Of a DNA stretch of 64,000 nucleotides, positions 49,549-60,616 are shown one piece after another (within the stretch, counting starts at the first letter, position 1; each line of letters opens with the position of its first letter). Source of the stretch: Marisa cornuarietis. Taxonomy: Eukaryota; Mollusca; Gastropoda; Architaenioglossa; Ampullariidae. Location: the NCBI GenBank assembly GCA_004794655.1, contig SMMW01000073.1, positions 248,001 to 312,000 of the forward strand. The letters are read 5' to 3'. A program made the translations under genes and the position numbers. The notes below the pieces were generated by a model. The model worked only from the letters and a program-made list of their open reading frames with translations. It ran no database searches and was not told the DNA's origin.

Positions 49549-52500
49549 AAAACATCCCTACACGCATTCACACACACAAGCATTATATATAGATATAAGG
49601 GTATATATAGCACTTTATCACTCGTTCCGTCATGTTTTCTGCCAGTTGAACTAGCTTTATAATAGGTGTCTGAGTCTTTATATAGATAAAGAGAGTAGAC
49701 TTGTACATTTTTTTCACGAAATCTGCCTCTACCAAAGGTGATGTATCTATCTCTTAACTCTTTTACTTTTATAATGTTACTGGACTACTTTGACCTTTTT
49801 ACAATAGCAAAGTTGACTTTTGCCACATGTGTATTGAATCTAAATATATTCAGTAACTAAGAAGAACTATCAAAATTATTATCAAATAAAGCTTTCTCTT
49901 TGCTGTTTAGAGAGGCAGCAGTACCTTTAAGAAGGTTTTCACCAGGACCAATGAAAAGCCCAAAACTAATGTCCGGCCTTAAATGCATGGGTAAAGAAAA
50001 CAGCGTTATGGACTGTGACCAGACAACATACAACAATGAACATTGGAGAAGCTCGATATGTACTTCAGATTCAGACTACAATGGCGTCTTTTGCAGCCGC
50101 TGTAAGATTTTTTTTATATTTTCTTAGATATAATTTCCGGATTGTTTGCTTTCTTTGGACGTACAACAGGGCTACCGCTAAAAACTTAAACATTTACCTT
50201 AATACTGATGACAGGTAATTGTAATATTGATTTATTGTGCATAATTTTGCACTTGCATGTAATATCACTAATATGATCACGCAATTACGAATGTTCACAT
50301 AGTGACCAGTAAGATCGTTGTCTTTCTTTTTGTCCACTCGGATTTGCTATGACAGACCACAGGTTAACAAAAGACAACATGTTTTATGCTTTGTAATGAT
50401 CAACAAAGTAAGCTTAATTATTACTTTGTTTACTTTCACTTCTTTTAGATGTACGAAGTAATACTTTCTATTTTTTTCCACAGCCCTTTCTCTTTTCATC
50501 AATGCAAACGGAAGCAGATATCCTGTCATGGAAGGAACAAATTTTACTCTCAATTGTATAAACGAACACTGGCCTTATGTAACTCATTACACTTGGCCAG
50601 AAAATGCCGGTGCATTAGCTAAAAACAATGGCCTGATTATCGACAATGTGAGCAGAATACATAATGGAAAGCAAATCAAGTGTGTGGCTGTCTCCAGTGA
50701 TGGTGTACTTGTATCCAGTGACACCCTCAAACTGCAGGTTTATTGTGAGTACGAGCTGTTTGATGTATAATTAAAATTAACAATAACTGCTGTAGAGCTA
50801 TTTCATATTTTTTGTATGTTTGTAGATCAAGAAATTGTTTTTTGTTCCGACGCTATTGCCGAGAGTGTGTAAAACAAAACCTTCGATTCGAAAAGAAAAA
50901 AATGATCTTGGAACAAAACTTAACTAATATTTTTAAATATCTATGAAAACAAAGAGTATCTAACACCGTCTAAGAATTTACTACATATTACATATTATCC
51001 ATGCCTAAATGTGTTGTGTGTCTCTTTGTATGTTTTGCTTTTGTGTGTCTATGCTCTCCATATTTTAGCAACCGTGATTTTTTTAACTAAGGTTAAAGGG
51101 TATGTAGATGATGATTTCTATTAAGTTATATTTTTACAATGAGCATTCAAATTTTTGACTTGATGGTGATATTTTACAAAACTTTTCTTTATTTCCTCGT
51201 GATGTATGTTTCAGGGAAACAGTTTTTTTAAATATCTTTTTAACCAGAGCTGAGAGTTCGAAAACTTTATTTTTCTCCTGAATTCGTGCGTAAATTCAAT
51301 TCCTACCTCCATACAAACATCCATCAACCTCCATCCATTTACTGGTACAGAGTAATGATGAAATGCTAATCTACTTGTTGACCTAGTACATGCAATTTCT
51401 GACAAGGTTTGCCCCTTTGGGGTGAAGCCATGGTCCAAGAAAATCACGAGGTTGACGACATTTTTCCGCATTTAGTCATTTGTTTGAAGTTTATTGTACG
51501 AGACTCTTCTCGTGAACTTGATAGCAATACGGAGAGGAAAATTCAAGACAACCACACAAATAAATAAATTTATTTTTAAGGTGATTGTGTTCTTGCTGTA
51601 GTAAACTAGAAATTATTTTATTTTACAGATAAGCCCATCATCACAATTAAGATTGCTTCGACTCAGCCTTACAAGGTCTTCTCAGATCACTACCAAGTCA
51701 CGCGGGGTCAAAGTATTTTATTTTCGTGTAATGCTGTGAGCAACCCTCCCCCCGCTTCTATCACGTGGTCTGGAAAAGTCAACAGCACTAGTGGGCTATT
51801 GCGGATCCTAGCTGCAGAAGAAATGCGACACAACGGTGTCTACACCTGCACCGTGGTAACTAGAACAGTTGATGAGGATGAACGTCTGCCACTGACAGCA
51901 TCATACCAGCTGACAATCACTGTTATAGGTAGGCTTAGTAATTTGCTTAGCCGTTACACAAAGTTAGGATACTAGACATGGGTAAGTTTTTATTTGTTTA
52001 CCTTGTAACACACTATTAGAGCACTTTACAACAACAAACATTAAAAAATTTTCAAAAGAAATGTTATGTCGCTAGAAAAGAAAATGTGTTATTCTGTACA
52101 GTAGACATTTCCTAGGAAGTCGAATCCCTTTGTATTGTGCATAGTTTTGGATAGTAGGAGGAAAGTCGTTGCTCGTACACAACAGACGACTATGTTCACG
52201 GTTCTTCTTACTTCTTTTTCTTCTTTTTATTGTTGGTGTTATAGTAGCAATATCAATAATAGTTTACAGATAAATACAACACATTCAAACAAAGTTAAAC
52301 TGCTGTCTCTTTAATGTCTTTCTTCTCCATACAGTAATACAATATCAATTTTACTGCGTTCGGGCTTTCGAGATTAGGTATTTTCTGTGCAAACGTTTAT
52401 CAAGAAACAGTCTGTGCGCAGTCATGGCTGTGTTATGAAGTCACACACGGCTTTGTTTCTTACTGGATTTTGTGTTTAAGCCATTAACAGGAGTCTTTGT

Positions 52501-52762
52501 CCGTGAGTATAAAAGTAGTAGTTTGAGCGTGAAGTGTCGCAAATATAGAATGTCTTTCTCTGCCCCACATCAGACGCAGGTTCATAACGTTCTGAGGAGC
52601 TTTTTCGTTCATACAACAACAGAAAACGGCCGCAGAACACTTTCGCGAGGAATGCTGCACAGTAAAACATACAGTGTTGCTAAGAGAAATGCCTTTAAGA
52701 GGACACAGATTCCCGCACTTATCACTGACAAGCAGCATGGCGAGGGGAAGTGTAAGAAGTAG
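45372..52762 (+). CDS. Gene 5, spliced: SRCR-hinge SRCR-Ig-Ig-basic tail
   Basis: Eight exons: 45372-45429, 48268-48415, 48848-49020, 49224-49371, 49911-50101, 50484-50744, 51629-51928 and 52491-52762. They sum to 1551 nt, a multiple of three, ending at TAG, which gives about 516 residues. Order: signal peptide, SRCR, divergent SRCR, Ig type 1, Ig type 2, and a lysine/arginine-rich tail of about 90 residues. No membrane segment, so probably secreted. Paralogue of gene 3 (5' end, intron 1 and flank) and gene 6 (3' end). If the last donor is skipped, the frame adds RLSNLLSRYTKLGY and stops, a possible shorter form. The tail exon is the least certain part. Confidence 0.78.
47571..47656. repeat. 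(TA)n(GT)n microsatellite
   Basis: Ten TA units then more than 20 GT units in gene 5 intron 1. Confidence 0.95.
48268..48415 (+). CDS. Gene 5 exon 2: SRCR 5' half
   Basis: [44 protein letters not shown]. Phase 1 to 2, donor GTGCAT. Confidence 0.88.
48848..49020 (+). CDS. Gene 5 exon 3: SRCR 3' half
   Basis: MYGEGSGSILLD, IQCQGSETSLIQC, KHDCFHYEDLGIIC. Donor GTAATG, weaker than GTAAGA in gene 3. Confidence 0.89.
49224..49371 (+). CDS. Gene 5 exon 4: divergent SRCR 5' half
   Basis: EHLRLTGKDLATPDMGRVEI, EWYTMC, VICRQLGLPS. Phase 1 to 2, donor GTGAGT. Confidence 0.87.
49506..49547. repeat. (CA)n microsatellite
   Basis: About 20 CA units in the gene 5 intron after exon 4; gene 6 has a shorter one at 55948. 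Confidence 0.95.
49911..50101 (+). CDS. Gene 5 exon 5: divergent SRCR 3' half
   Basis: EAAVPLRRFSPGP, LKCMGKENSVMDC, SSICTSDSDYNGVFC. 191 nt, donor GTAAGA. Confidence 0.87.
50484..50744 (+). CDS. Gene 5 exon 6: Ig-like domain, type 1
   Basis: GTNFTLNC, HYTWPENAG, IHNGKQIKC. Phase 1 to 1, donor GTGAGT. Read-through would add EYELFDV and stop. Confidence 0.88.
51629..51928 (+). CDS. Gene 5 exon 7: Ig-like domain, type 2
   Basis: RGQSILFSCNAVSNPPPAS, ITWSGK and HNGVYTCTVVTRT. Phase 1 to 1, donor GTAGGC; a second, stronger donor (GGTAAGT) lies just past the in-frame stop at about 51973. Confidence 0.88.
52491..52762 (+). CDS. Gene 5 exon 8: candidate basic C-terminal tail
   Basis: After ATTAACAG in phase 1 an open frame of 89 residues runs to TAG: VFVREYKSSSLSVK, SAPHQTQVHNVLR, MLHSKT, FKRTQ and a KCKK end. 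Same length (272 nt) and frame in gene 6, with no indels, though flanking sequence has many. About a quarter of residues differ. It also contains a TATAAAAG and a nearby TGACGTCA, so a non-coding role is possible. Confidence 0.45.
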
Positions 52763-54714
52763 ACGTGACGTCACTAGGTTGCATGCTGCACGGAGCCTGA
52801 ACTAACTGATGATGTTGCACGACACATGGAACTGTAGTGAGAGGATATTGCGTCATGCTGAGAATACCAGAAGAACATCCATAAAATAGGAGTAAAACAT
52901 GATACACAACACAAATCCTGAGTCTCAAAATCGTCAACAACTTCGTGGTTAGGACAAGGGTGGAGTACAGACTACACGCATTATTGTGTAATGAATAAGG
53001 TTGAGAATGTTTGTGTGCTTATGTTACTGTACGTGTACGCCTGCGTGTGAGTGCCTAGGGAAATGTTTATCTTGTCCGTGTCTGTCAGAAACACACAAAG
53101 ACCGTCTAAAATAATTGAAAGTTGCTAAGGGACATAACCCGATCAGAGATTTAAACGTGGCGTAGTTCGACGCCCGGTGCGTCGAAATAACATATTTATG
53201 GTACTTAATGGACAGTGATGAAGACACCCTCGGTGGAAACATCAAAGAGGTTTAATTGTCAACAGCCCAGAAAATGCTAAGTTGTCAAGTAAGAAGAATC
53301 ACAGAACACTTGCTCCAACCACGTACAACAAACGCATGCAAGCTTTTAATTAATCAGCATTTCTTAATTAAATTCAATGCGGTGAAATGATTGAGCTCGA
53401 GCGGTGTTTCATCCATAGCTTCAGCGCCTGGATAAGTCGGCCAATTAATGCTGGATTTAAAGCTTTAGTTGCTACGATCAAGTCGATTCGGCTATATAAT
53501 TCATCTGATGAGTGTCTAGCGATCGACCTATATTTCTTGTTGGTCAGATAAGTCGGTGACTGTGCAAACTCTAGGAGTCTGGGGTCTCGTTCGTCAGTTT
53601 GTCTTGCTATGAGCAAAGCGTAAAATACACCGGTGAGCCCGACCCAATCTGGATGATGTCTTTGCGTTGCATACCTCCTCTTGTATATTGATTATACCGT
53701 TTTGAGTATTGTCTTATTGTATTTGATATATGTCTGGTGACCTTTGTGCTGACCACGTTTAGTAATAATTGTTCTATCTAAATGTATTGTAGTGAAAACG
53801 AGGCCAGCAGGCAAAGGGAGTGTCACATTAACTTTGGATCCTTAGTCCGAACAAACATTTACTTCAACTTTACAGCTGGGCGCACATAATGTTGTTAAAA
53901 GAAATTATATATTATAGATGCACTATTTCCGTGTGAAGCCATTTCTCGAAAAATCGAAAAACGTTGACAGTTTGAGGCACGAAGTCTGCAAAATTTATGG
54001 ACCATTACCTAAGATGAGGCATGGACGAACACGTTTGTATTAGAGAATATGTTTAACAATTAGCCTATGTACCCGCATATGCCCACGATTTAAATTTTCG
54101 ACCTGTATTTTGAACAGTTATATCTATTAACATACAATAAAGCCCATATCTGTGATACACCGTTTTAAAGACATTTTTATACCTTTTACACAGTTGAAGG
54201 GAAGTAATCCTAAGTGGAACAATTCCTAAAGGTTCCAGTAGTTTCCTCCCTTATGTACTTATCCATTTGCAAACAGAGCGAGGTGTATAATGTTACCCTA
54301 CTGGCTTCACGACACGGAAGCCCCACAATGAATGCATTTAATAAAGATTCCAGCTATTCTATATTTTAACAAATCACCAGTACGGTAACAAGGCAAAAGC
54401 AAAAGCACGCGCTTCATTTATATATATATATTAGGTTACTGCTGGATCAACAAAAATATTTTGTATGTCGTTTGTTCACTTGAGAACAAAGATTTCAGAG
54501 TATATATCTATTATCTGATGCCTTTCCTTACACGATTTACGCTAATTTACTCTAAAACAAGTTCAGCATAACATCATGAACTTAATGAACTGCATTGACA
54601 AAGGAGATAAACTTTGTATTATGTCTCCTCATTATTATATACACTGAAAACATTTTGTAACTGTTATAGAGTTTCTGGGAAGTGAAACAGGAACTCACTT
54701 TTTACTTATACGTT
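52763..54714. other. Between gene 5 tail and gene 6 exons
   Basis: Left part (to about 53650) matches the gene 6 3' flank; right part matches gene 3 intron 1. No signal exon found. Confidence 0.6.
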
Positions 54715-54737
54715 GACACATTATTTTGTATTATCAG

Positions 54738-54885
54738 TTGAACAGAGCGAACGTTTGGTAAACGGCACCTCACAGTATAATGGTCGTCTAGAGATTTTCA
54801 ACAACAGAACGTGGAACACAGTGTGCAACGACCTCTTCGACAGGAAAGAAGCACTGGTGGCCTGTAGAATGCTTGGATTTAAAAG
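54738..54885 (+). CDS. Gene 6 exon 2-type: SRCR 5' half
   Basis: [44 protein letters not shown]. Donor GTGGAT is weaker than in genes 3 and 5. Confidence 0.85.
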
Positions 54886-56513
54886 GTGGATCATTTTCTT
54901 TAAAAAATATTCTCAGACCTGTATCTTCATTGCATGCAACTAACATAACACCTTTTACCTTTGTGTATGTGCGTGTTTATGAGTGTGGACAAAACTGTGA
55001 TGTCGGTTGTTTAGTAACACCATGCACTGTTTACACACCTATCCTTACTTCTACAATCTGGTCTTTTAACTGTTTCAATTGTTACAACACACTTTAAAAT
55101 AATGCAATTTTAGTTTTTCATTCTTCAACAGTTAATTGAGGTAAAGTTTCATTTCCAATAGTTTTCAGGGCCTTAGCGGGATTGTAAAGAGTTTCTGATC
55201 AGTTCTTCTATACTCTCTGGATTCCAGTTTTGCTGTGAGATGCTAATTACATGACATTGATTGCACACTTGATCATTAAATATTTTGTACATTGTATGTC
55301 AGCTCTCGTGCCCTGGCTGTAAGGGCAGCGATGTACGGTGAAGGTTCAGGTCCAATCCTCCTAGATAACATCCAATGTCAGGGCTCAGAGACCAGCCTGA
55401 TACAATGTCAACATAATGGATTCTACAAACACGACTGCTTTCATTATGAGGACCTTGGGATCATTTGCAGCAACCGTAATGCGATTTTTAAAATCAGTCT
55501 ACCCGTGAAGCTTGTTTAAGAATGTTTTTAAATTTACAGCTGCACATGTATTGTAATAATATGTTAATCAAAATTGGCAAGTAGTGGAACACGTTTTTTG
55601 CAAAAAGACATGTTTTGTGTTTTTGTTCTGTATCTCATTACCGTGCTTACACAAATCAACGTGTGTTGACAGAACAAGAACATTTGCGTTTGACGGGCAA
55701 AGATTTTGCTACACCTGACATTGGTCGGGTGGAAATACTGTTAGAAGGTGAATGGTACACAATGTGCGTCCCTGACGTCAACATCTCTACAGTCATTTGC
55801 AGACAACTCGGTCTGCCGTCGTGAGTAACCTTCTTCTACACAGAAATACAAATCGTGATGATTTGGGCTGGTCAGAGAAGAGTTTAAATAATCTTGCAGT
55901 ATAGAGTTCTTAGTGCTTTAACTACAATGGCATAGATATTAAAATCTCAACACACACACACACACACACATACACACACACACATTTAAACATCTCTACA
56001 CACACATCAACAGACATATCAATACTAGCAGTTTAACACTTGTTCCTTCATGTTTGTTGCCATTTGATCTAGCTGTAGAGTAGGTGTGTGAATTTTTGTA
56101 TTGATAAAGAGAGTAGACTTGCACATTTTTCACGAAATCTGCCCCTTCCAAAGGTGATGCATCTATGTTTTAACTCTTTTACGTTTATAATGTTACTGGA
56201 CTACTTTGACCTTCTTACAATAGCAAAGTTGACTTTTACCACATGTGTATTGAATCTAAAGAAAATTATTATCAAATAAAGCTTTCTCTTTGCTGTTTAG
56301 AGAGGCAGCAGTACCTTTAAGAAGGTTTTCACCAGGACCAATGAAAAGCCCAAAACTAATGTCCGGCCTAAAATGCATGGGTAATGAAAACAGCGTTATG
56401 GACTGTGACCAGACAACATACAACAATGAACAGTGGAGAAGCTCGATATGTACTTCAGATTCAGATTACAATGGCGTCTATTGCACCCGTTGTAAGTTTT
56501 TTTAATTTTGTTT

Positions 56514-56546
<33 letters not shown>

Positions 56547-59254
56547 TTGTAAGTTTTTTTTTAATTTTGTTATATATATATTTATATATAGAGAGAGTAT
56601 CAGCTCTTAATTGTTTGCTTCCTTTGGGCGTACAACAGGATACATTATCATAAAATTGATGACAGGTAATTGTTTCATTGGTTTATTGTGCATAATTATT
56701 ATTTTTCGTGTAATATCACTAATATGACTACGTATTTACGAATGCCCCTCCCCCCAATAGTGACCAGTAAGATCATTGTCTTTCTTTTTGTCCACTCGGA
56801 TTCGCTAGTACACAGACCACAGCTTAACAATAGACAACATTTTTCATATGTTTTGCAATGATCAACAAAGTAAGCTAAATTATTATTTGTTTTACTTTCA
56901 CTTCTTTTAGATGTGCGAAGTAATACTTTCTATTATCTTCCTCAGCCTCCTCTCTTTTCATCAATGCAAATGTAAGCAGATATCCTGTAATGGAAGGAAC
57001 AAATGTTACTCTCAAGTGTATAAACGAACACTGGCCTTACGTAACTAATTACACTTGGCCAGAAAATGCCGGGGCATTTGCTAATAACAATGGCCTGATT
57101 ATCGAGAATGTAAACAGAACACATAATGGAAAGCAAGTCAAGTGTCTGGCTGTCTCCAGTGATGGAGTACTTGTATCTAGTGACACCCTCAAACTCCAGG
57201 TTTATTGTGAGTACGAGCTGTTTGATACATAATTGAAATTAAACTTCACTGCTATAGAGCAATTGCATAACTTTTGATGTGTGCAGAGCAAGAAATTGTT
57301 TTTTCCTAGCACCATTTCCGAGAATGTGTAAAAATAAACCAACGAGTCCTTAACAAAAATTATTCTTCGATCAAAAAAGAAAAGCTTTATGAAAATACTA
57401 GATACTAAATCATGCTTTCGGAAAAGCTTTATGAAAATACTAGATACTAAATCATGCATCGTTCTCATTTAGTCTCCTTGTCTTAATGTGTTTTGCGCCT
57501 CTGTTTATGTTTGCTTTTGTGTGCGTTCGCGTTACATATTTTAGCAATATTAAAGATTAAAGAAGATATATGCCTGCCTTGTGATGCATATTACGATATA
57601 TTTTTAAATTGGAGCTCACATTTTTGACTAGGTGGAAATAGTTGACAATATTTTTTTTTATTTCCTCATGTTATATCTTTCACAAAAGCAGTTATTTTTG
57701 AACATCTCTTTAACCGGTACTGAGAGTTTGAAAATTTGATTTTTCTCCTGAAATCATGCGTGTCATCATCAATTCCTACATCCGTACATATATCCATCGA
57801 CCTCTATCCAATAACTGATGCAGAGTAGCGATGAAATGTTGGTCTACTTGTAATCAATGGAATTATGTAGTAGATCCAGTGTCTGACACCGTTTTCTTCT
57901 TTGGTGTGAATTCATGGTCCAACAACATCACGAGGTTGACGACATTTCTGCGCATTTAGTCATTTGTTTGAAGTTCATTGTAAGAGATTCGGAACGGTCT
58001 CCTCGTGAACTTGATTGCATTAGGGAAAAGAAAATTCTAGACGACAATATAAAAAATATATAAAATAAATAAATAAATAAATTTTTAAGGTGGTTGGTTT
58101 CTTGCTGTAGTAAACTAGTAATGATTTGATTGTACAGATCAGCCCATCATCACAGTTCAGATGACTTCGACGAAGCCTTACACGGTTTTCTCTGATCACT
58201 ACCAAGTCACGCGGGGTCAAAATATTACACTTTTGTGTGATGCTGTGAGCAACCCTCCCCCTGCTTCTATCACGTGGTCGGAAAAAGTCAACAGCACTAG
58301 TGGGCTATTGCGGATCCTAGCTGCAGAAGAAAAGCGACACAACGGTGTCTACACCTGCACCGTGGTAACTAGAACAGTTGATGAGGATGATCGTCTGCCA
58401 CTGACAGCATCACACCAGCTGACAATCAATGTTATAGGTAGGCTTAGTAATTTGCTTAGCCGTTACACAAAGTTAGGATACTAGACATGGGTAAGTGTGT
58501 ATTTGTCTACCTTTGTAACAGACTATTAGAGCACTTTACAAGATTTTTCTTGGCCAGCAACATTACATTTTGTGATGTTGTTGGCCAAGACAATGTATTT
58601 TTCTGGACAGTAGACATTTCCTAGGAAGTCGGTTGCCTTGGAATTGTATATATTTTTGGATGTTAGAAGCTAGTACACAACAGACGACTTTGTACACTTT
58701 CCCTCATTATTATTATTATTGTTGTCCTTGTTGTAGCAAAAACAATAATAGTTTTCAGGTAAACACAACACATTCCAACAAAGTTAAACTGTTGTCTCAT
58801 TAGTGTCTTCGTTCTCCATACAATAATGCGATATTCATTTCACTGTGTTCGCGCTTTCGAGATTCGGTATTTTTCGTGCAACTTTGTATCAAGAAACAGT
58901 CTGTGCCCAGTCATGGCCATTTTATGAAGTCCCACACGGCTTTGTTTCTGACTGCGATTTTGTATTCAAGCCATTAAACAAGGAGTCTTTGTTCGTGAGT
59001 ATAAAAGTAGTAGTTTAAGCGTGAAGTATCATAAATTAAGGGAGTCTTTCTCTTCCCCGCATCAGACGCAGGTTCATAACGTTCTGAGGAGGTTTTTCGT
59101 TCAGAGAACAATTGCATGCCGCCGCAAAACACTTCCGCGAGACATGCTGCACAGTAAAACAGACAGTGTTGCTAGGAGAAATGACTTTAAGAGGACACAG
59201 TTTCGCGTTGTTATCACTGGCAAGCAGCATGGCGAGGGGAAGTGTAAGAAGTAG
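54738..59254 (+). CDS. Gene 6: copy of gene 5 lacking a signal exon
   Basis: Seven exons: 54738-54885, 55303-55475, 55673-55820, 56301-56491, 56946-57206, 58138-58437 and 58983-59254. All are open and in phase, giving SRCR, divergent SRCR, Ig type 1, Ig type 2 and the basic tail. No signal-peptide exon was found between the gene 5 tail and 54738. The duplication junction near 53655 lies within what would be intron 1, so the leader was probably left behind. It may be joined to gene 5 by splicing 51928 to 54738 (both phase 1), giving a double-length protein, or it may be untranslated. The exons show no damage. Confidence 0.72.
55303..55475 (+). CDS. Gene 6: SRCR 3' half
   Basis: MYGEGSGPILLD, IQCQGSETSLIQC, KHDCFHYEDLGIIC. 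Donor GTAATG as in gene 5. Confidence 0.88.
55673..55820 (+). CDS. Gene 6: divergent SRCR 5' half
   Basis: EHLRLTGKDFATPDIGRVEI, EWYTMC, VICRQLGLPS. Donor GTGAGT. Confidence 0.86.
55948..55985. repeat. (CA)n microsatellite
   Basis: CA run with one TA interruption; allelic position of 49506. Confidence 0.93.
56301..56491 (+). CDS. Gene 6: divergent SRCR 3' half
   Basis: EAAVPLRRFSPGP, LKCMGNENSVMDC, SSICTSDSDYNGVYC. 191 nt, donor GTAAGT followed by a TA/GA tract. Confidence 0.86.
56513..56597. repeat. Duplicated (TA)n(GA)n block
   Basis: A TTGTAAGTTTTTTT-TATA-GAGAG unit, including the splice donor sequence, occurs twice in tandem (56490 and 56548). Confidence 0.8.
56946..57206 (+). CDS. Gene 6: Ig-like domain, type 1
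   Basis: GTNVTLKC, NYTWPENAG, NRTHNGKQVKC. Same 261-nt length as genes 3 and 5. Read-through adds EYELFDT and stops. Confidence 0.87.
58138..58437 (+). CDS. Gene 6: Ig-like domain, type 2
   Basis: RGQNITLLCDAVSNPPPAS, ITWSEK and HNGVYTCTVVTRT. 300 nt, donor GTAGGC as in gene 5. Confidence 0.87.
58983..59254 (+). CDS. Gene 6: candidate basic C-terminal tail
   Basis: Open frame of 89 residues after AACAAG, aligned end to end with the gene 5 tail: VFVREYKSSSLSVK, SSPHQTQVHNVLRR, MLHSKTD, FKRTQ, KCKK, TAG. No indels relative to gene 5. Confidence 0.45.
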
Positions 59255-60249
59255 ACGTGACGTCACTAGGTTGCGAGCGGCATGGAGCCTGAACTAACTG
59301 ATGCTGAAGAAAGCAAATCCATAAAATATGAGCAAAACCATGATAACACAAATCATGAGTCTCAAAATCGTTAGTGGCTAGGCTAAAGGTGGAGATAGTA
59401 CAGGCTTATTATTGTGTAATGAATAATGGTGAGAAGGTCTGCGTGTTTGTGTTACTGTACGTGTATGCCTGCGCGTGGGTGCCTAGGGAAGTGTTTATGT
59501 TGTCCTTGTCTGTAAGAAACATACAAAAACCGTCTAAAATAATTGGGCGTTGCTAAGGAACATAACTTAATTAGAGATTTAAACGTAGCGTGGAGGGACA
59601 CCACGGTGCACCATGGTGCGTAGAAATATCTGATGAAAGTCTTCTTTCTTACAGGATTGACTAGGTTGACCTGCCCGCAAATTGTACGTGGACTTAGCTA
59701 GTGTTCTATGTTTCTTCTTCTTTGACATCCTAGCATTTTCTGGGCTGTTGACAGTCGCTTCTCTCGGAGCAAACTCTAGGATTCTGGGACCTCTGTCGTC
59801 AGTTTGAGCAGAGCGCATAATACACGGGTGTGCGCGACCCAACCTGGCTACAAACACAGGTCATGGTCAAAAAAAACGAGAAAGCGTTGTATACTAAATC
59901 TTAAAATGTTTGTGTGTGTAAACTTCTCCGATGAAGGGTTTAGAATATTAGTCGGCAGCGAAGTATTTGTGCAACAGCATTGTTAGTAAACCTCGCACGA
60001 GATAGATGAACATGATGTCCTCACAAGTGACCGAATCTTTTACTGTGGAAATGTTAAAAAACCGAAAGCCGTCGTCATATTTGATCAAATGTCCTCAAAT
60101 AATTTGTCCTTCTCAAGACAAAAGATCTTATTCACAGCTTGAAGTAACAGTTAACTGTTATGAACACAGAACCAGCTAATGGCCGGAACTATTGCGGTGG
60201 CTGGATCGAGGTTTCGTAAGTGTCAGTGAATCAGCGAGTGAGGTTTGCG
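59255..60249. other. Intergenic, genes 6-7
   Basis: Starts with the TGACGTCA shared with gene 5's 3' flank; homology to 53650 ends near 59850. No exon seen. Confidence 0.5.
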
Positions 60250-60367
60250 ATGCTTTAATACAAAAATTTACTTCCTCGAGCGCCAGTCCTCCACGGCGCT
60301 GTCTTGGCGCAACGACAGCTGGACGACCTGCCTTATTTTCCCCTCAGTCCACCGCACACCTGCCATC
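60250..60367 (+). promoter_or_regulatory. Gene 7 5' leader, shared with gene 1
   Basis: Contains AAATTTACTTCCTCGAG (60265) and CAGTCCACCGCACAC just before CATCATGG, aligned to gene 1. Likely UTR/proximal promoter. Confidence 0.45.
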
Positions 60368-60425
60368 ATGGATCATGGAGTCGTCAGTGTTTACGCCATA
60401 TTTCTTCTCTTCATATGGTGTGTGG
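60368..60425 (+). CDS. Gene 7 exon 1: signal peptide
   Basis: MDHGVVSVYAIFLLFIWCV, 58 nt, GTAAGT donor, phase 1. Similar to the gene 1 leader. Confidence 0.85.
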
Positions 60426-60526
60426 GTAAGTCTCTCTTTTTATCACTTGAGACAATTAGTGCACTGTAGCTAGTCTGCACGCTACTCTTAGACATGTCCA
60501 TGCATTCGACCTATTTCTAAGGATTT

Positions 60527-60616
<90 letters not shown>

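Larger units (their letters stand above)
42380..50760 (+). repeat. Segmental duplication, copy B (gene 5 region)
   Basis: Counterpart of 25430-35690; e.g. CAGTTGACGATGCT at 42415 and 25499, and GTGTTGG..GTGAACTGTAGTAA in both first introns. Confidence 0.75.
48240..53650 (+). repeat. Tandem duplication, left copy (gene 5 exons plus 3' flank)
   Basis: Exons, introns and 3' flank match 54715-59850, ending with GCAAACTCTAGGA..TCTGGG..GTCAGTTTG and GCGACCCAA/CCGACCCAA. Confidence 0.7.
54715..59850 (+). repeat. Tandem duplication, right copy (gene 6 plus 3' flank)
   Basis: Counterpart of 48240-53650. Its left extension (53660-54715) matches intron 1 of gene 3 (32165-33080) instead, marking a recombinant origin. 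Confidence 0.7.

Noticed and set aside
52484..52774. Minus-strand frame starting with a leader-like TSRLLLTLPLAMLL, conserved at 59036-59266
   Set aside because: The start is GTG, not ATG, and the plus-strand frame fits splice phase and length in both copies. Kept only as a caveat on the tail exon.
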